DNA of 46,038 bases from Opitutales bacterium (GCA_018700525.1 JABITN010000236.1:1-46038), one strand, 5' to 3'; counted from the first letter of the stretch, positions 7,823 through 17,055 are shown. Numbers and translations are program-made. Notes: generated by a model from the letters alone, not told the origin.

Positions 7823-9061
7823 TTACCTCGGATTCTCATACCAGAAGACCCCGAGACCGGTCTTTTTGTTGAGCGTCTTGTTTATGTGATGTTCTTCGCA
7901 AGTGAGGACGTCTAGATCGCCATCCATATCTAGGTCGAGCAGTTCGATGCGATCGAATTTGAGACCTTCTGGGCCGGCTATTCCGAAGGAATTCCATTTC
8001 TCGAAGGGTTTGTCGGCCGATTGTTTAATCCAGAAAACGCCTTGATTCGGTGGGTCCGCGTTTTCGCAGGTGACTACGAGATCAAGTAACCCATCGTGAT
8101 CGAGGTCCCCGACTGCGACTGCTTTCGCTCGCCCGGTATTTTCGGGGTATTCGAGGACGCGTTTTTCCCAGGACAGGCCGCTCGAGTCGAGACGGCGCCA
8201 CCAAACGATTTGTCGATCCTTGGCGACGAGGAGGACATCCTCGAGGCCGTCTTGGTCAAGGTCTGCAATCTTTCCGAAGAGTTGTTCGAGGTCGGTTCCA
8301 CCAATTAAGTGTTGCGGCCAGTCGGCATCGAGCGAGCCGGGGTTTTCGATCCAGTAGGCGCCGCGGGTTTCGTCTTTTCGATCTACGTAAAACAGATCGG
8401 GGTCTGAGTCGCCGTTCATGTCTTCAACGAATATTGACATGACCCAACTAGCTTCCGCAAGAGGGCGCCATTCCCAGTCGCCTGGATGGTTTTCGGGATC
8501 GTCGGGAATTTTCCAGTAGCCGATTGTTCCGTGGGGGTTCTTGCTAGCGGCAAAGAGGAGGCGTTCCGTGCTCGAACCGAAATCCAGTTCGGCGGGTTCG
8601 GCGAACATCCAACGCGTCATGTTTTTGGAACCGGGTAGAAGGATTTGCGTCCATTGGCTTGAGTCTAGGATTTCGCCGTTTTTTGGGGCGAAGATCAGAT
8701 AGATGGCTTGGTCCTTACCCTCGCAGCTTACGACGACGTCTAAGTAATGGTCGCCGTTGAGATCAACGAATACGGCGTCTTCGGCGGAGGGCGTTCTGCC
8801 AATGATGGCGGACGGCCATTTTTGGGTTACCTTTCCCTTCCCGGGGTGGAGATAGATGCGGGTGTTAAACCCTTCTTCCCAGCCCGTGACTACATCGGGA
8901 AGGCCGTCATTGTTCAAGTCTCCTAGCTTCACGCCATCGGCTCCTCTTGAGCTGTTGTCGATGATGTGTCGAGGCCAGGATTGTTCCGAAACGAGAGCGG
9001 GTTCATCGCCAAGACAATGCGCTATAGCGAGGAAGGAAAGGGCGCTGAAAAGTGGATACAT
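7823..9061 (-). CDS. secreted FG-GAP/VCBS repeat beta-propeller protein
   Basis: The 412-residue product starts with a signal peptide (MYPLFSALSFLAIAHCLG). It carries at least six calcium-binding Asp-rich loops of the FG-GAP type: DLNNDGLPD, DLNGDHYLD, DMNGDSDPD, DLDQDGLED, DLDHDGLLD and DLDMDGDLD. Each is followed by a hydrophobic strand such as VVTGW, VVVSC, LFYVD, VLLVA, VVTCE and VLTCE. This is the pattern of an integrin-alpha-like beta-propeller, probably six- or seven-bladed and nearly the whole protein. It lacks an attached enzyme domain. The role is presumably ligand or surface binding outside the cell; no more specific function can be given. Confidence 0.85.
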   Translation of the reverse strand: MYPLFSALSFLAIAHCLGDEPALVSEQSWPRHIIDNSSRGADGVKLGDLNNDGLPDVVTGWEEGFNTRIYLHPGKGKVTQKWPSAIIGRTPSAEDAVFVDLNGDHYLDVVVSCEGKDQAIYLIFAPKNGEILDSSQWTQILLPGSKNMTRWMFAEPAELDFGSSTERLLFAASKNPHGTIGYWKIPDDPENHPGDWEWRPLAEASWVMSIFVEDMNGDSDPDLFYVDRKDETRGAYWIENPGSLDADWPQHLIGGTDLEQLFGKIADLDQDGLEDVLLVAKDRQIVWWRRLDSSGLSWEKRVLEYPENTGRAKAVAVGDLDHDGLLDLVVTCENADPPNQGVFWIKQSADKPFEKWNSFGIAGPEGLKFDRIELLDLDMDGDLDVLTCEEHHINKTLNKKTGLGVFWYENPR

Positions 9062-9166
9062 GGAGTGGATTAGGCTTTAGTTTTATGGGGACTTGATTGA
9101 CAGGTTGGGAGTTACGGCGTTTTATCATGCCGAAGTGTTATATAGTTACTCTCAAAAACAATCATT

Positions 9167-9715
9167 ATGAAGACAATTAAAGTATTGATAGCAGTATTCC
9201 TCGCTTGGGGGCTTATCGGATCGGCAATCGCAGACCACCATAAGAAGGGGGAGCAGTCGGTTTTCCAGGCGACCTTCCTTGGAGCTTACGGGGGCGAAAC
9301 CGATAAGTTGGTGAGTTTGGTAGAGGAGTTCTCTGAAAAAGGTTTCGAATGGCGACCGGCGGAGGGAATTCGATCGGTTCACGAAGCGGTTTTACACGTG
9401 ACGACCGCTAATTACGGGATCGGATCCCGATTCCTTGGGAAGGCGTTGCCGGAAGGGATCAATCCGCGTGAATTAGGCAAGACGATCAAAAACAGAGAAG
9501 AAGCGATCGCGGTTCTCAAGGATTCAATTCAGTTCGTAAAGGAAGCGGTTGGCTCTCTCGACGATGCTGCCTTGGCCGAGCCGATTAAGCTTTTCGGCAG
9601 TGACTCCAACCGCATGGGTGCGGTCTTGGTTCTTGGCGGTCACGCATATGAGCACTTAGGTCAGCTGATCGCTTATGCTCGTTCAAGTGGCGTGGTTCCT
9701 CCATGGAGCCAATAG
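9167..9715 (+). CDS. exported DinB-like four-helix protein
   Basis: The 182-residue product has a signal peptide (MKTIKVLIAVFLAWGLIGSAIA) and then a helical domain with the spacing of the DinB/YfiT metal-binding family: VHEAVLHVTTANYG in the second helix and GGHAYEHLGQLIAYAR near the end. These place His residues where the family coordinates a divalent metal. Most DinB-like proteins are cytoplasmic and some are thiol-dependent S-transferases; exported copies are common in this kind of genome, with unknown substrates. The upstream region is A-rich (CTCAAAAACAATCATT) without a Shine-Dalgarno motif. Confidence 0.75.
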   Translation: MKTIKVLIAVFLAWGLIGSAIADHHKKGEQSVFQATFLGAYGGETDKLVSLVEEFSEKGFEWRPAEGIRSVHEAVLHVTTANYGIGSRFLGKALPEGINPRELGKTIKNREEAIAVLKDSIQFVKEAVGSLDDAALAEPIKLFGSDSNRMGAVLVLGGHAYEHLGQLIAYARSSGVVPPWSQ

Positions 9716-9737
9716 TGCGTTTGTTTCCAATCTTCAA

Positions 9738-9767
9738 AAAGAAGGCCCGTCGTTAGGCGGGTCTTTC
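9738..9767. terminator. bidirectional terminator-like hairpin
   Basis: A GC-rich stem (GCCCG against CGGGT with flanking A/T pairs) lies between the converging DinB-like gene and CPBP protease gene. It is bordered by AAAAAG on the left and TCTTTCT on the right. The stem is imperfect, so confidence is moderate. Confidence 0.55.
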
Positions 9768-9773
9768 TGTTAT

Positions 9774-10670
9774 CTAAAACGGGCTGTACTCTGGAAAGAA
9801 TTTCACCAGCAGATGCATCAGAACAAATGACGACGCGTTGAAGAACCCGTGGGCTAGGACGGCGTCCCAAATCGATTTGTGGAAGACCATGATGGCCCCC
9901 AGTCCAACGCCAAGTCCGGTAGTCAATGCGACACCGCCCCAACCTTGGGAGAAGTGGCCGAGTCCGAATATGACGGCGACGATTGCCACGGCGCCGAGTT
10001 TGCCGACTACGGAATCAAAGAGACGTGGAAACAACGCTGCTAAGCCCGCTAGAACACCGGCTCGCCAAAGTTCTTCTCTTAATCCAGCAAATACAAAACT
10101 GACCAGGGTAACATTGATGAACAAGTAAAGCGGGCTGGTTTCGATCGCTTCGATATCAATGGTGCGCTCCACCTTCGGACGTAGTTCTTGAATGGTTTCC
10201 TCGTCGAGCCCGCCTAGCATCATTCCAACCACTACGGCGCAGACTGCTAGGATTCCAATCGCTAGACGTAGTCCGATCGAATAGGCAAGGCCTCGCAAAA
10301 TAGGTCCGATGCCGCCTTTCCATCCGAGAAGCAATTGCTTTCCTGTTGCGCGAGAAGCAAGCCAGGCGAGTCCGAACAGGACGAAAAAGAAGCCCAGTTG
10401 TTCCGCGATCTGAACCAGGAGCACGAAAGGATCGGCGGACAAAGCGGCCTCTGATACATCGATTGAATCTGCCGCGTAAAAACTCATCAACCCAATTGCC
10501 AGAGGATAGCTGGCGAGCAATACGAGATGCGTCCACCAGCGAGCTTTTGAAATAGGCTTGGCAAAAAGGGGGGGGTCGGAAGCGACGTCTTGTGGCCGTT
10601 CGGGTGGTGTAGTCGAATTGTCGGGTTCTCTCACGCAGCGAAATCTAGGTGGTCCGGCTTTCACCGTCAA
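9774..10670 (-). CDS. CPBP-family intramembrane metalloprotease
   Basis: The product of up to 298 residues has several membrane segments and the family's conserved motifs: REELWRAG (EExxxR), FGLGHFSQG (FxxxH) and AHGFFNASS (HxxxN). These supply the Glu and His residues thought to form the metal-dependent active site in the membrane, as in Rce1 and the bacterial CPBP (Abi) proteins. Bacterial members process or protect peptides, but targets are seldom known. The start is uncertain: the longest frame opens with TTG at 10670, and in-frame GTG codons occur at 10664 and 10634. No ATG precedes the first membrane helix. It ends next to a shared terminator. Confidence 0.8.
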   Translation of the reverse strand: MTVKAGPPRFRCVREPDNSTTPPERPQDVASDPPLFAKPISKARWWTHLVLLASYPLAIGLMSFYAADSIDVSEAALSADPFVLLVQIAEQLGFFFVLFGLAWLASRATGKQLLLGWKGGIGPILRGLAYSIGLRLAIGILAVCAVVVGMMLGGLDEETIQELRPKVERTIDIEAIETSPLYLFINVTLVSFVFAGLREELWRAGVLAGLAALFPRLFDSVVGKLGAVAIVAVIFGLGHFSQGWGGVALTTGLGVGLGAIMVFHKSIWDAVLAHGFFNASSFVLMHLLVKFFPEYSPF

Positions 10671-10822
10671 GGCACGGACTTCAGTTTACTAGAAGCTGGA
10701 AATTGGTTCAGTTTCCGTGTAGGGTTCTAGGCCATCCTCAATGGTGACTGCAATCTCGTCATCCAACTCATTTTCGGCTTCTTTCAAAAGAGAGAGCCCA
10801 ACCCAAAGAGAGCCTCGTTCGC
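10671..10822. other. 152-base gap with a short unexplained minus-strand frame
   Basis: On the minus strand a frame without a clear start reads about 45 residues (SLWVGLSLLKEAENELDDE and onward) to a TAG near 10690. It partly overlaps the end of the sulfatase gene in another frame. It could be the remnant of a gene tail, or chance. A short direct repeat (GAGAGCC) lies near 10790-10820. No terminator is evident. Confidence 0.3.
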
Positions 10823-12247
10823 TTATCCTTGCGGGCGGCGCCAGGTGGCTTCAGGATCGTAGTTGGGATTTGGGTACGGAATTTGAGCTCCGATGCGCTT
10901 ACGCCATCGTGTGAGTTTCTTGTGGAGGCGTTTGGCGACTTCAGGTTGTTCTTTGGCTAGGTCCTGGGATTCGGTGGGATCGTTGGAGAGCTCGTAGAGC
11001 TCGAGCTTTCCATCTTCGAAATATTCGATTAGCTTTAGGTTTCCGTCACGCACGGCGCTGTAGGGATTGGCTTTGTGGTAGTGAGGGTAGTGCCAGTAGA
11101 GAGCGTCGCGCTCGAGGTCGTTTTTTTGGGTGAGCAATGGAACGAGGCTCAGGCCGTCGCGGTGTTCCCTCGGTTTTAGCGGAAGACCGGCGATGTCTAG
11201 CAATGTCGGGTAGATGTCGGTGCCGATGACGGGCGTTTCGTTCTCGGATCCGGCTTGGATTGCGCCAGGCCATTTGATGATAAGCGGTTCGCGGATGCCT
11301 CCTTCGTAGGGTGTTGCTTTTCCGTCCCGAAAAGGACCGTTGTTGCCGCGCGCGTTGACGCCGCCGTTGTCGGAAGTGAAAACGATGACGGTATCTTTGT
11401 CGAGTCCTTGCGCTTCCAGAGCGGACACAACTCGGCCTACGCTTTCGTCGAGGGACTGAACCATGGCGGCATATTTGTCGGCAGCTGGGTAGTCGGTTTT
11501 GTCGTTTTCATTGAAGGTCTGTTTAGAGGCGTACTTTGCGGTAAGATCATCTTTGGCGATGATGGGCCCGTGAACGGTGTAGTAGGCGAAATAGAGTAGG
11601 AATGGGGCATCTTTGTCGGCAGTCTCGATGAAATCGACAGCGGCGTCGGTGAGAGCGTCGGTTAGGTAGTCACCTTCTTTGCCTTCTAGGTTCGGCATGC
11701 CGAAAGGGTGGAAGTACTTTCCGGGTCCTTTAGGTTGTCCCCATTCGCGGCCGCCTATGTTGCTGTCGAAGCCGTGTTTGTTTGGGTAGTGATTTATCCA
11801 ATCGTCGGTATCGGGAACGGGAAGGAGGTGCCACTTGCCGATGAACTGGGTTTGGTAGCCGGCTTCGTTTAAGGCTTCGGCGATGGTCACTCGTTCATGT
11901 TCGATGTGCATGGTCCAGTCGGGAACGTTTAGTTTTCCTTTGGGATTTTTGTGGCCAGGAATCCAGTCGGTCAGTTTCAAGCGGGCGGGGTATTGGCCGG
12001 TTAGAATGGCGGCTCGGCTTGGCGAGCAAACGGCACAGGCTGCATAGGCTTGGTTGAATTTCATGCCTTCGCTGGCGAGTTGGTCAATATTAGGCGTTTC
12101 GTGGTATTCGCTGTCGTAGGCGGCAACGTCGCCCCAGCCCATATCGTCGACGAGGAAGACGACGAAGTTGGGTTTGTCAGGTTTCGCGGATACGAATGGC
12201 GCGAGGAGGAAGGCGGATATAGCGAGAGCGGTTGAGATGAGTTTCAT
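10823..12247 (-). CDS. secreted sulfatase (formylglycine type, arylsulfatase A-like)
   Basis: The 474-residue enzyme has a signal peptide (MKLISTALAISAFLLAPFVSA). The N-terminal alkaline-phosphatase-fold part begins with NFVVFLVDDMGWGD, whose two Asp residues bind calcium. The motif CSPSRAAILTG carries C74, the cysteine turned into formylglycine by an anaerobic-type or FGE maturase (none is in this window). Other family parts are IGKWHL, VIVFTSDNGG and a C-terminal region ending near YDPEATWRRPQG. It should hydrolyse sulfate esters, most likely on polysaccharides or their oligomers, in the periplasm. The nearby Gfo/Idh oxidoreductase fits carbohydrate use. The target sugar is unknown. Confidence 0.9.
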   Translation of the reverse strand: MKLISTALAISAFLLAPFVSAKPDKPNFVVFLVDDMGWGDVAAYDSEYHETPNIDQLASEGMKFNQAYAACAVCSPSRAAILTGQYPARLKLTDWIPGHKNPKGKLNVPDWTMHIEHERVTIAEALNEAGYQTQFIGKWHLLPVPDTDDWINHYPNKHGFDSNIGGREWGQPKGPGKYFHPFGMPNLEGKEGDYLTDALTDAAVDFIETADKDAPFLLYFAYYTVHGPIIAKDDLTAKYASKQTFNENDKTDYPAADKYAAMVQSLDESVGRVVSALEAQGLDKDTVIVFTSDNGGVNARGNNGPFRDGKATPYEGGIREPLIIKWPGAIQAGSENETPVIGTDIYPTLLDIAGLPLKPREHRDGLSLVPLLTQKNDLERDALYWHYPHYHKANPYSAVRDGNLKLIEYFEDGKLELYELSNDPTESQDLAKEQPEVAKRLHKKLTRWRKRIGAQIPYPNPNYDPEATWRRPQG

Positions 12248-12285
12248 TTGGCAGATCGGGAACGAATTCTATTATCTATTGTATT

Positions 12286-12313
12286 AAAAAACCAGCTCCG
12301 CCGAAACAGAGCT
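12286..12313 (-). terminator. Rho-independent terminator after the Gfo/Idh gene
   Basis: On the minus strand a short stem (AGCTC against GAGCT) with a 10-base loop is followed after two bases by TTTTTT. It lies about 70 bases past the stop of the oxidoreductase gene and before the sulfatase gene, so the two are likely separate transcripts. Confidence 0.5.
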
Positions 12314-12380
12314 ACCTTGAAAATAGGTATATTTGAATACACTGCGCTTCGCAAGTGAAGGCCCTACATTGGGTTTCCGT

Positions 12381-13766
12381 TTAGGCTTTGATTTCCTCGA
12401 ACTCCCAGCCTTTGCGGTATTCGCGTTTGATCATCGCATCGGCTTCTGGGATACCCTTGACCTTGAGGTTCTTGGAATCCCATTCGATTGGTTTGCCGAG
12501 GCGTACGGCCAAATTGCCGAGCAGTACCACTTCGGTGAGGCGCGAGGCGTACTCGAAGTTGGCTCCGGGCTGGGTGCCAGCGTGGATGCAGTCGATCCAT
12601 TCCTTGACGGGACCGCCTTTGACGCGGGCGTATTTCTTTTCGGGCTTGGCGTCGCGTGCGCGTTGCATTTCCTTTTCGGGGAAAAGCCGGAGCGATTCGC
12701 AATAGCCACCGGCAGAGTAGATCTGGCCTTTGGTGCCGTAGATTAGCTGGCCGAATTGGCGATCAAGTTCTTGGCCTTCGGGAAGGCCGTCCGGGCGCTT
12801 TGGCTTGAGACCACCATCGGACCAGAGGAACTCGAACGGTTTTTTGAGCTTCTTGCCTTTGGCCGAATCGAATTGGTAACGAATAACCGAGTTACTCGGC
12901 GCGACGGTGTCGCTGAAAGGCGTGCTCATTTCGGCTTCCACGCGATTTGGAATATCGAGATCGAATGCCCAGAAGGCAGCATCGATAAGGTGACAACCGA
13001 TGTCGCCCATTGCTCCGCATCCATAATCCCAGGACGCGCGCCATGCGAATGGGTGGAGCGAGGGACTGTATGGTTGCTCTCTGGCGGTGGTGCCTTTCCA
13101 AACATTCCAGTTGATATGGTCGGGCTTTTGGGCGGTCTTGAATTTTAGCTTTTCATCCTGAGGCCAGATTGGGCGATTCGTCCAGTAGCGAACGCTCTCT
13201 GGTCGGCCGATGACTCCAGCTTCGGTCCATTCTTTGAGGAGGCGCTGTCCTTCGAAGGTATGTCCTTGGATGCCCATCTGAGTGGTGACGCCGTATTTGC
13301 GAGCAGCGAGTAGCAGCTGGCGGCATTCCCAGATCGTATTAGCGAGGGGTTTCTGGACGAATACATGCTTTCCGAGGGCCATGGCGTACATGGCGGCGGG
13401 GAAATGGGAGTGGTCGGGGACGGAAATCGTGACTGCGTCGATCTCCTTGCCCATCTTGTCGAACATGACTCGATAGTCGGTGAAGCGCTTGGCATTGGGA
13501 TAATCTTTGAGCGACCTGGCGGCCCGGTCTTGGAGGTCGATGTCGCAGACAGCGACGATGTTGCCGTACATGGCAGCAGCTGCGGAGTCGGAGCGGCCTT
13601 TGCCGCCGACGCCAATACAGGCGATGTTGAGAGTCCCGTTATGGGAGCTGTTTTCGTGGTGAGCGGCTCTCAGGATATTGGGGAGAGCAAGTCCTCCCGC
13701 GGCGAGAGCGCCGGTTTTAAGAAACGAACGCCGGTTTGGAGTGAATGAGTCTACGGAATAGTTCAT
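12381..13766 (-). CDS. Tat-exported Gfo/Idh/MocA oxidoreductase
   Basis: The 461-residue protein has a twin-arginine signal (NRRSFLKTGALAAGGLALP). The Rossmann domain shows NIACIGVGGKGRSD, and the EKP-type motif appears as FVQKPLANT, with Q in place of the usual Glu; the stretch ahead, VPDHSHFPAAMYAMALGKHV, is typical of the large PVC-type exported subgroup. The catalytic-side region CGAMGDIGCHLIDAAFWA follows. It probably oxidises a sugar or glycoside with bound NAD(P). The neighbouring sulfatase is on the same strand but separated by a terminator, so any functional link is loose. It is longer than the oxidoreductase at 3152 and belongs to a different subgroup. Confidence 0.85.
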   Translation of the reverse strand: MNYSVDSFTPNRRSFLKTGALAAGGLALPNILRAAHHENSSHNGTLNIACIGVGGKGRSDSAAAAMYGNIVAVCDIDLQDRAARSLKDYPNAKRFTDYRVMFDKMGKEIDAVTISVPDHSHFPAAMYAMALGKHVFVQKPLANTIWECRQLLLAARKYGVTTQMGIQGHTFEGQRLLKEWTEAGVIGRPESVRYWTNRPIWPQDEKLKFKTAQKPDHINWNVWKGTTAREQPYSPSLHPFAWRASWDYGCGAMGDIGCHLIDAAFWAFDLDIPNRVEAEMSTPFSDTVAPSNSVIRYQFDSAKGKKLKKPFEFLWSDGGLKPKRPDGLPEGQELDRQFGQLIYGTKGQIYSAGGYCESLRLFPEKEMQRARDAKPEKKYARVKGGPVKEWIDCIHAGTQPGANFEYASRLTEVVLLGNLAVRLGKPIEWDSKNLKVKGIPEADAMIKREYRKGWEFEEIKA

Positions 13767-13971
13767 TTTGGTATAGTAGTAACTTTAGTTTTTTGCGAAT
13801 GTTGAAGCAGTACTACATCTAGCGGAAAAGTTCCGAAAGGGTACCGTTAATCTCTTGCAGCAGATTGCTCGAACATGGGGGAAGGAAACTTTCTTCGTAA
13901 AGGAATGACGAGGCAAGCGGGAAAGCGGATGAAGCTTATAGCTTCGGTCTCGAGGCAGGCGTGTGTGTGAA

Positions 13972-14460
13972 TTAAGGTGTCCGGCTGGTGTCGCGGGAAT
14001 CGAGGCAGGCTCGCGAGACTTTGTGCATGAACTCCAAATACATCAAACGTTCCGCCTCGCTTAGACTATCCATGATTTCATCTTCAAGTGTGTGAGCAAC
14101 TGCCTGGCCTTTGAAATATAAGGCTTCCCCGGCTTCCTGGATGCTGAGTTGCTTGGCTCGTTGGTCGTGGAAGTGGGGTGAGCGCTTGACCCAGCCGTTT
14201 GTTTCCATGCGGTTAATGATAGAGGTTATGGTGTTGTTGTCACTCGACATTAATTGTGCCAAATCGGATTGGCGGATGCACTCGCCTTTCTTTTCATGTA
14301 ACCAGCGCAGCACGGTGAATTGGTCAGGCGTCAGCCCGAATGGCTTTATGCGAATACGGAAACTCTGGTTGAGGCCAAACCAAGCGGAACGCAGCAAGAG
14401 CGGGAAGCGTTTTTGCGGGGCGTTGGCCTGGCTTTCGAGTTTTTGTGATGATGGATTCAT
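13972..14460 (-). CDS. MarR-family transcriptional regulator
   Basis: The 162-residue protein has the winged-helix core of MarR regulators: LTPDQFTVLRWLHEKKGECIRQ, then the recognition-helix region SDNNTITSIINRMETNGWVKR, then the wing HDQRAKQLSIQEAG. A C-terminal helix for dimerisation follows. MarR proteins usually repress a divergent gene and release DNA on binding a small, often phenolic, ligand. Here the divergent neighbour is the PQQ-like/DUF3311/SSS operon, and two sites sharing ATACGTA lie between the two starts. Repression of both its own gene and the operon is an inference from this layout. A weak hairpin at 13931-13945 may act in termination. Confidence 0.85.
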   Translation of the reverse strand: MNPSSQKLESQANAPQKRFPLLLRSAWFGLNQSFRIRIKPFGLTPDQFTVLRWLHEKKGECIRQSDLAQLMSSDNNTITSIINRMETNGWVKRSPHFHDQRAKQLSIQEAGEALYFKGQAVAHTLEDEIMDSLSEAERLMYLEFMHKVSRACLDSRDTSRTP

Positions 14461-14472
14461 TGAGGTCTATTA

Positions 14473-14480
14473 ATACGTAT
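14473..14480. promoter_or_regulatory. possible MarR operator near the marR start
   Basis: The perfect palindrome ATACGTAT lies 13 bases upstream of the marR start. It shares the core ATACGTA with the larger palindrome at 14591-14606, suggesting a common binding protein and autoregulation. It is short, so confidence is limited. Confidence 0.35.
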
Positions 14481-14580
14481 GCATAGTAAAGTCAGCTCTG
14501 CTTGTCTACTGAGAACTGATCTATTCTGAAATTGCGATAGTATTTCCCTCAAAATCACTATTAGAGGTGTGATAAACAGA

Positions 14581-14608
14581 TTGACATTATGATACGTACT
14601 CGTATCAA
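14581..14608 (+). promoter_or_regulatory. predicted promoter with internal operator for the PQQ/SSS operon
   Basis: TTGACA (14581-14586) and TATCAA (14603-14608) are spaced by 16 bases, a plausible sigma-70-type pair. Between them lies the inverted repeat GATACGTACTCGTATC (14591-14606), with perfect 6-base arms. A repressor bound there would block polymerase, the usual MarR arrangement. The leader to the start at 14755 would be about 140 bases. Confidence 0.45.
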
Positions 14609-14754
14609 ATTCGAAAGTGAGTGCGTAAATACCTGTCACCCCCTAATTTCTGCAAGAGTTGCTTGTTTGACTTCAATTGCCGACACTATTAAAATTCTAA
14701 AAAGGGAAACCTTGTAAGAGTCCCAATCGTTATATTTTTCAATACCTGATCGTT

Positions 14755-17049
14755 ATGTATGGAACTGAAGTAGGCGTTTCGCCTAAATCCACGAACACTC
14801 GCCCCCGTCGAAACAACGCATTGCTGTTTGCAATACTCGCAACAGCTGGCCTGACGCTCATGCCGCTCCTTTCGGGGAAGACGGTCGATGGATGGCTTTC
14901 TTGGCGGGGTCCGCTCCAGACGGGCGCTTCGCTTGAGACGAATCTACCGGATTCGCTTGAGCTCGATGGCGAGGACCATCTCTGGAGCTATCCCGTCAAA
15001 GGCGGCGGCGCTCCGGTTATCGCTGACGGCCGCGCTTACATCTTCGGCTACTATGAAGAGGATGAGGGTAAATTGGTCGAGGAGACCTTGCTTTGCCTCG
15101 ATGCGAAATCGGGCGAGAAAATCTGGGAATACCGCTCAAGAGACTTTCTAAGCGACAACGTTTACAATCGCTACGGTATTGGTTCGCCCTGTGTGGATCC
15201 TGAAACGGGCAATGTCTATGTAATGATCACTTCCGGCCTCGCTCTGGCGTTCGACCGCGACGGCAACAAGCTTTGGGAGCATTCGATGCTGGAAGAATTC
15301 TGGCGCTTGACCTTTCCGAATGGCCGTACTGGCGGACCGGTAGTCGATGGCGATTTCGTGGTTTTTCGCGGAATTACTGCAAATTGGGGTCCGAGTGGTC
15401 CTCCGGGTGACCGTTTCTATGGTTTCGAAAAACGAACGGGCGAGTTGGCTTGGTGGTCTGCTCCGGACATCAAGCCGGTAGACAGTTCCAATTCCTCGCC
15501 AACCTTCACTAATATAGATGAACGACGCGTATTCATCGCTGGAACCGGCTCCGGCAGTATCGTTTGTTCGAATGCGCGCACGGGAGAACCGATATGGCGG
15601 ACGACAATATCTACTGGAGGAGTTAATGCTTCGGTACTGCTTTACGGCGACGACAAGGTTATAGCGGTCCACGGGAAGGAGAACATCGACTCGACTTCTA
15701 AGGGTCGTATGGTTTGCTATCGTATGCCGTCCAAATACCCGACAGGCGATAAGCCCGTTATTCTCGGAGAGGCCGATGAAGTATGGCGCAATGACGAGCA
15801 TGTGTCGTTCAGCAGTTCTCCGACTTTGCATGACGGTCGTATCTACACTACAATTGCGACAGGTAGTTTGCTTTGCGTGGATGCGGATACTGGAAAGACG
15901 CTCTGGAGTCTCAAACTCGGGCCAGATCAATTGCACGCCTCGCCGCTTTATGCAGATGGAAAGCTCTACGTGCCGATGGCCGAGGGAAATGTGTTCGTCG
16001 TAAAGCCTCACGATGATCACGGCGAGATCATTAGCGAAGCCGAAATGGGCGCGGTTTGCTTGGCGGCTCCATCGGCTTACGAAGGCAAAGTTTATGTTCA
16101 AACCAAGGAAGCCTTGCATTGTTTCGGCAACGAGAAAGGCAAGTTCGTTGGAGTTAAAACCTCTGTAGCCAAGGTGAAGGACAAGAAGATCGCCGCCCTG
16201 CAAGTCGTGCCTGCGGAAATAGCGTTAATACAGGGCCAATCGGTCGATTTCACAGTCTGGGGACTGAATGCAGTCGGCCAACGCGTGAAGCGAATCTCTG
16301 GGGCGTCCTGGGATACTGGAAGTTTAGGAGCGAGCCTGAAGGGCAATTCCCTGACGGTTGCCAAAGACGCTAGGCATGCCGCGGGCGTGATCAAAGCTTC
16401 GGCCAACGGCCTAACGACGGCGATTCGCGCTCGTATTGTAGCGGGACCGAGCTATAGCGAAGATTTCGAAAGTTTCGAGCTGACCAATAAGAACCATCTC
16501 GGCGAAGCCGTTTCGTTTCCGCCATCTACCTGGCTCGGTGCTCGAGTCAAGTGGAGCGTAGTCGAACGGGAGGGAGAGAAGGTTATCACAAACGTCCTGG
16601 ATATTGTTATCAAGCAGCGCACGACCAATTTCGTGGGACACCACGACATGAGCGACTACACGTTCACGGCCGACGTACTAACGGACGGCAATCGCCGTAT
16701 CCTATCGTCCATTGGATTGGTCAATCAACGCTACCTCATCGCCCTGGTTGGCAACTGGCGTATTTTGGAGGTTTCGAGCAATCACGACCGCCTAAAGCAA
16801 AGCGTTCCATTTAATGTTAAAGCGAACACTTGGTACACTTTGAAGACTAAGGTGAAGGACAATGGCGACGGTTCGGGCGTTGTGATGGCGAAAGCTTGGA
16901 TCCGCGGCGAGGCAGAGCCGGACGCTTGGACGATCGAAGTGCCAGTAGACAAATTACATCCAAAGGGAGCGCCGGCAATTTACGCCTTGTCGCCGCAAGC
17001 TCAGAAACGCGTGTATCTAGACAATCTTAAAATCACTCCGAACAACTAA
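14755..17049 (+). CDS. membrane-anchored or exported PQQ-like beta-propeller protein with C-terminal jelly-roll
   Basis: The 764-residue protein has an N-terminal hydrophobic segment (NNALLFAILATAGLTLMPLL) after a basic stretch. A quinoprotein-type propeller follows to about residue 470, with repeated strand units such as LLCLDAKSGEKIWEYRS, LAFDRDGNKLWEHS and LLCVDADTGKTLWSLKL. Then comes an Ig-like stretch (about 480-560, VVPAEIALIQGQSVDFTVWG) and a final beta-rich domain with conserved Trp and Asp residues. I see no clear PQQ-binding residue set, so it may be a scaffold or sugar-binding protein rather than an active dehydrogenase. It is the first gene of a four-gene operon; the next start is only 6 bases past its stop. 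Confidence 0.75.
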   Translation: MYGTEVGVSPKSTNTRPRRNNALLFAILATAGLTLMPLLSGKTVDGWLSWRGPLQTGASLETNLPDSLELDGEDHLWSYPVKGGGAPVIADGRAYIFGYYEEDEGKLVEETLLCLDAKSGEKIWEYRSRDFLSDNVYNRYGIGSPCVDPETGNVYVMITSGLALAFDRDGNKLWEHSMLEEFWRLTFPNGRTGGPVVDGDFVVFRGITANWGPSGPPGDRFYGFEKRTGELAWWSAPDIKPVDSSNSSPTFTNIDERRVFIAGTGSGSIVCSNARTGEPIWRTTISTGGVNASVLLYGDDKVIAVHGKENIDSTSKGRMVCYRMPSKYPTGDKPVILGEADEVWRNDEHVSFSSSPTLHDGRIYTTIATGSLLCVDADTGKTLWSLKLGPDQLHASPLYADGKLYVPMAEGNVFVVKPHDDHGEIISEAEMGAVCLAAPSAYEGKVYVQTKEALHCFGNEKGKFVGVKTSVAKVKDKKIAALQVVPAEIALIQGQSVDFTVWGLNAVGQRVKRISGASWDTGSLGASLKGNSLTVAKDARHAAGVIKASANGLTTAIRARIVAGPSYSEDFESFELTNKNHLGEAVSFPPSTWLGARVKWSVVEREGEKVITNVLDIVIKQRTTNFVGHHDMSDYTFTADVLTDGNRRILSSIGLVNQRYLIALVGNWRILEVSSNHDRLKQSVPFNVKANTWYTLKTKVKDNGDGSGVVMAKAWIRGEAEPDAWTIEVPVDKLHPKGAPAIYALSPQAQKRVYLDNLKITPNN

Positions 17050-17055
17050 GGAATC

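Noticed and set aside
10690-10840. About 45-residue minus-strand reading overlapping the sulfatase end
   Set aside because: No start codon in a suitable place and no family recognised; kept only as a gap note.
15148-16203. 351-residue minus-strand frame
   Set aside because: Shadow of the PQQ-like propeller gene; no recognisable domain.
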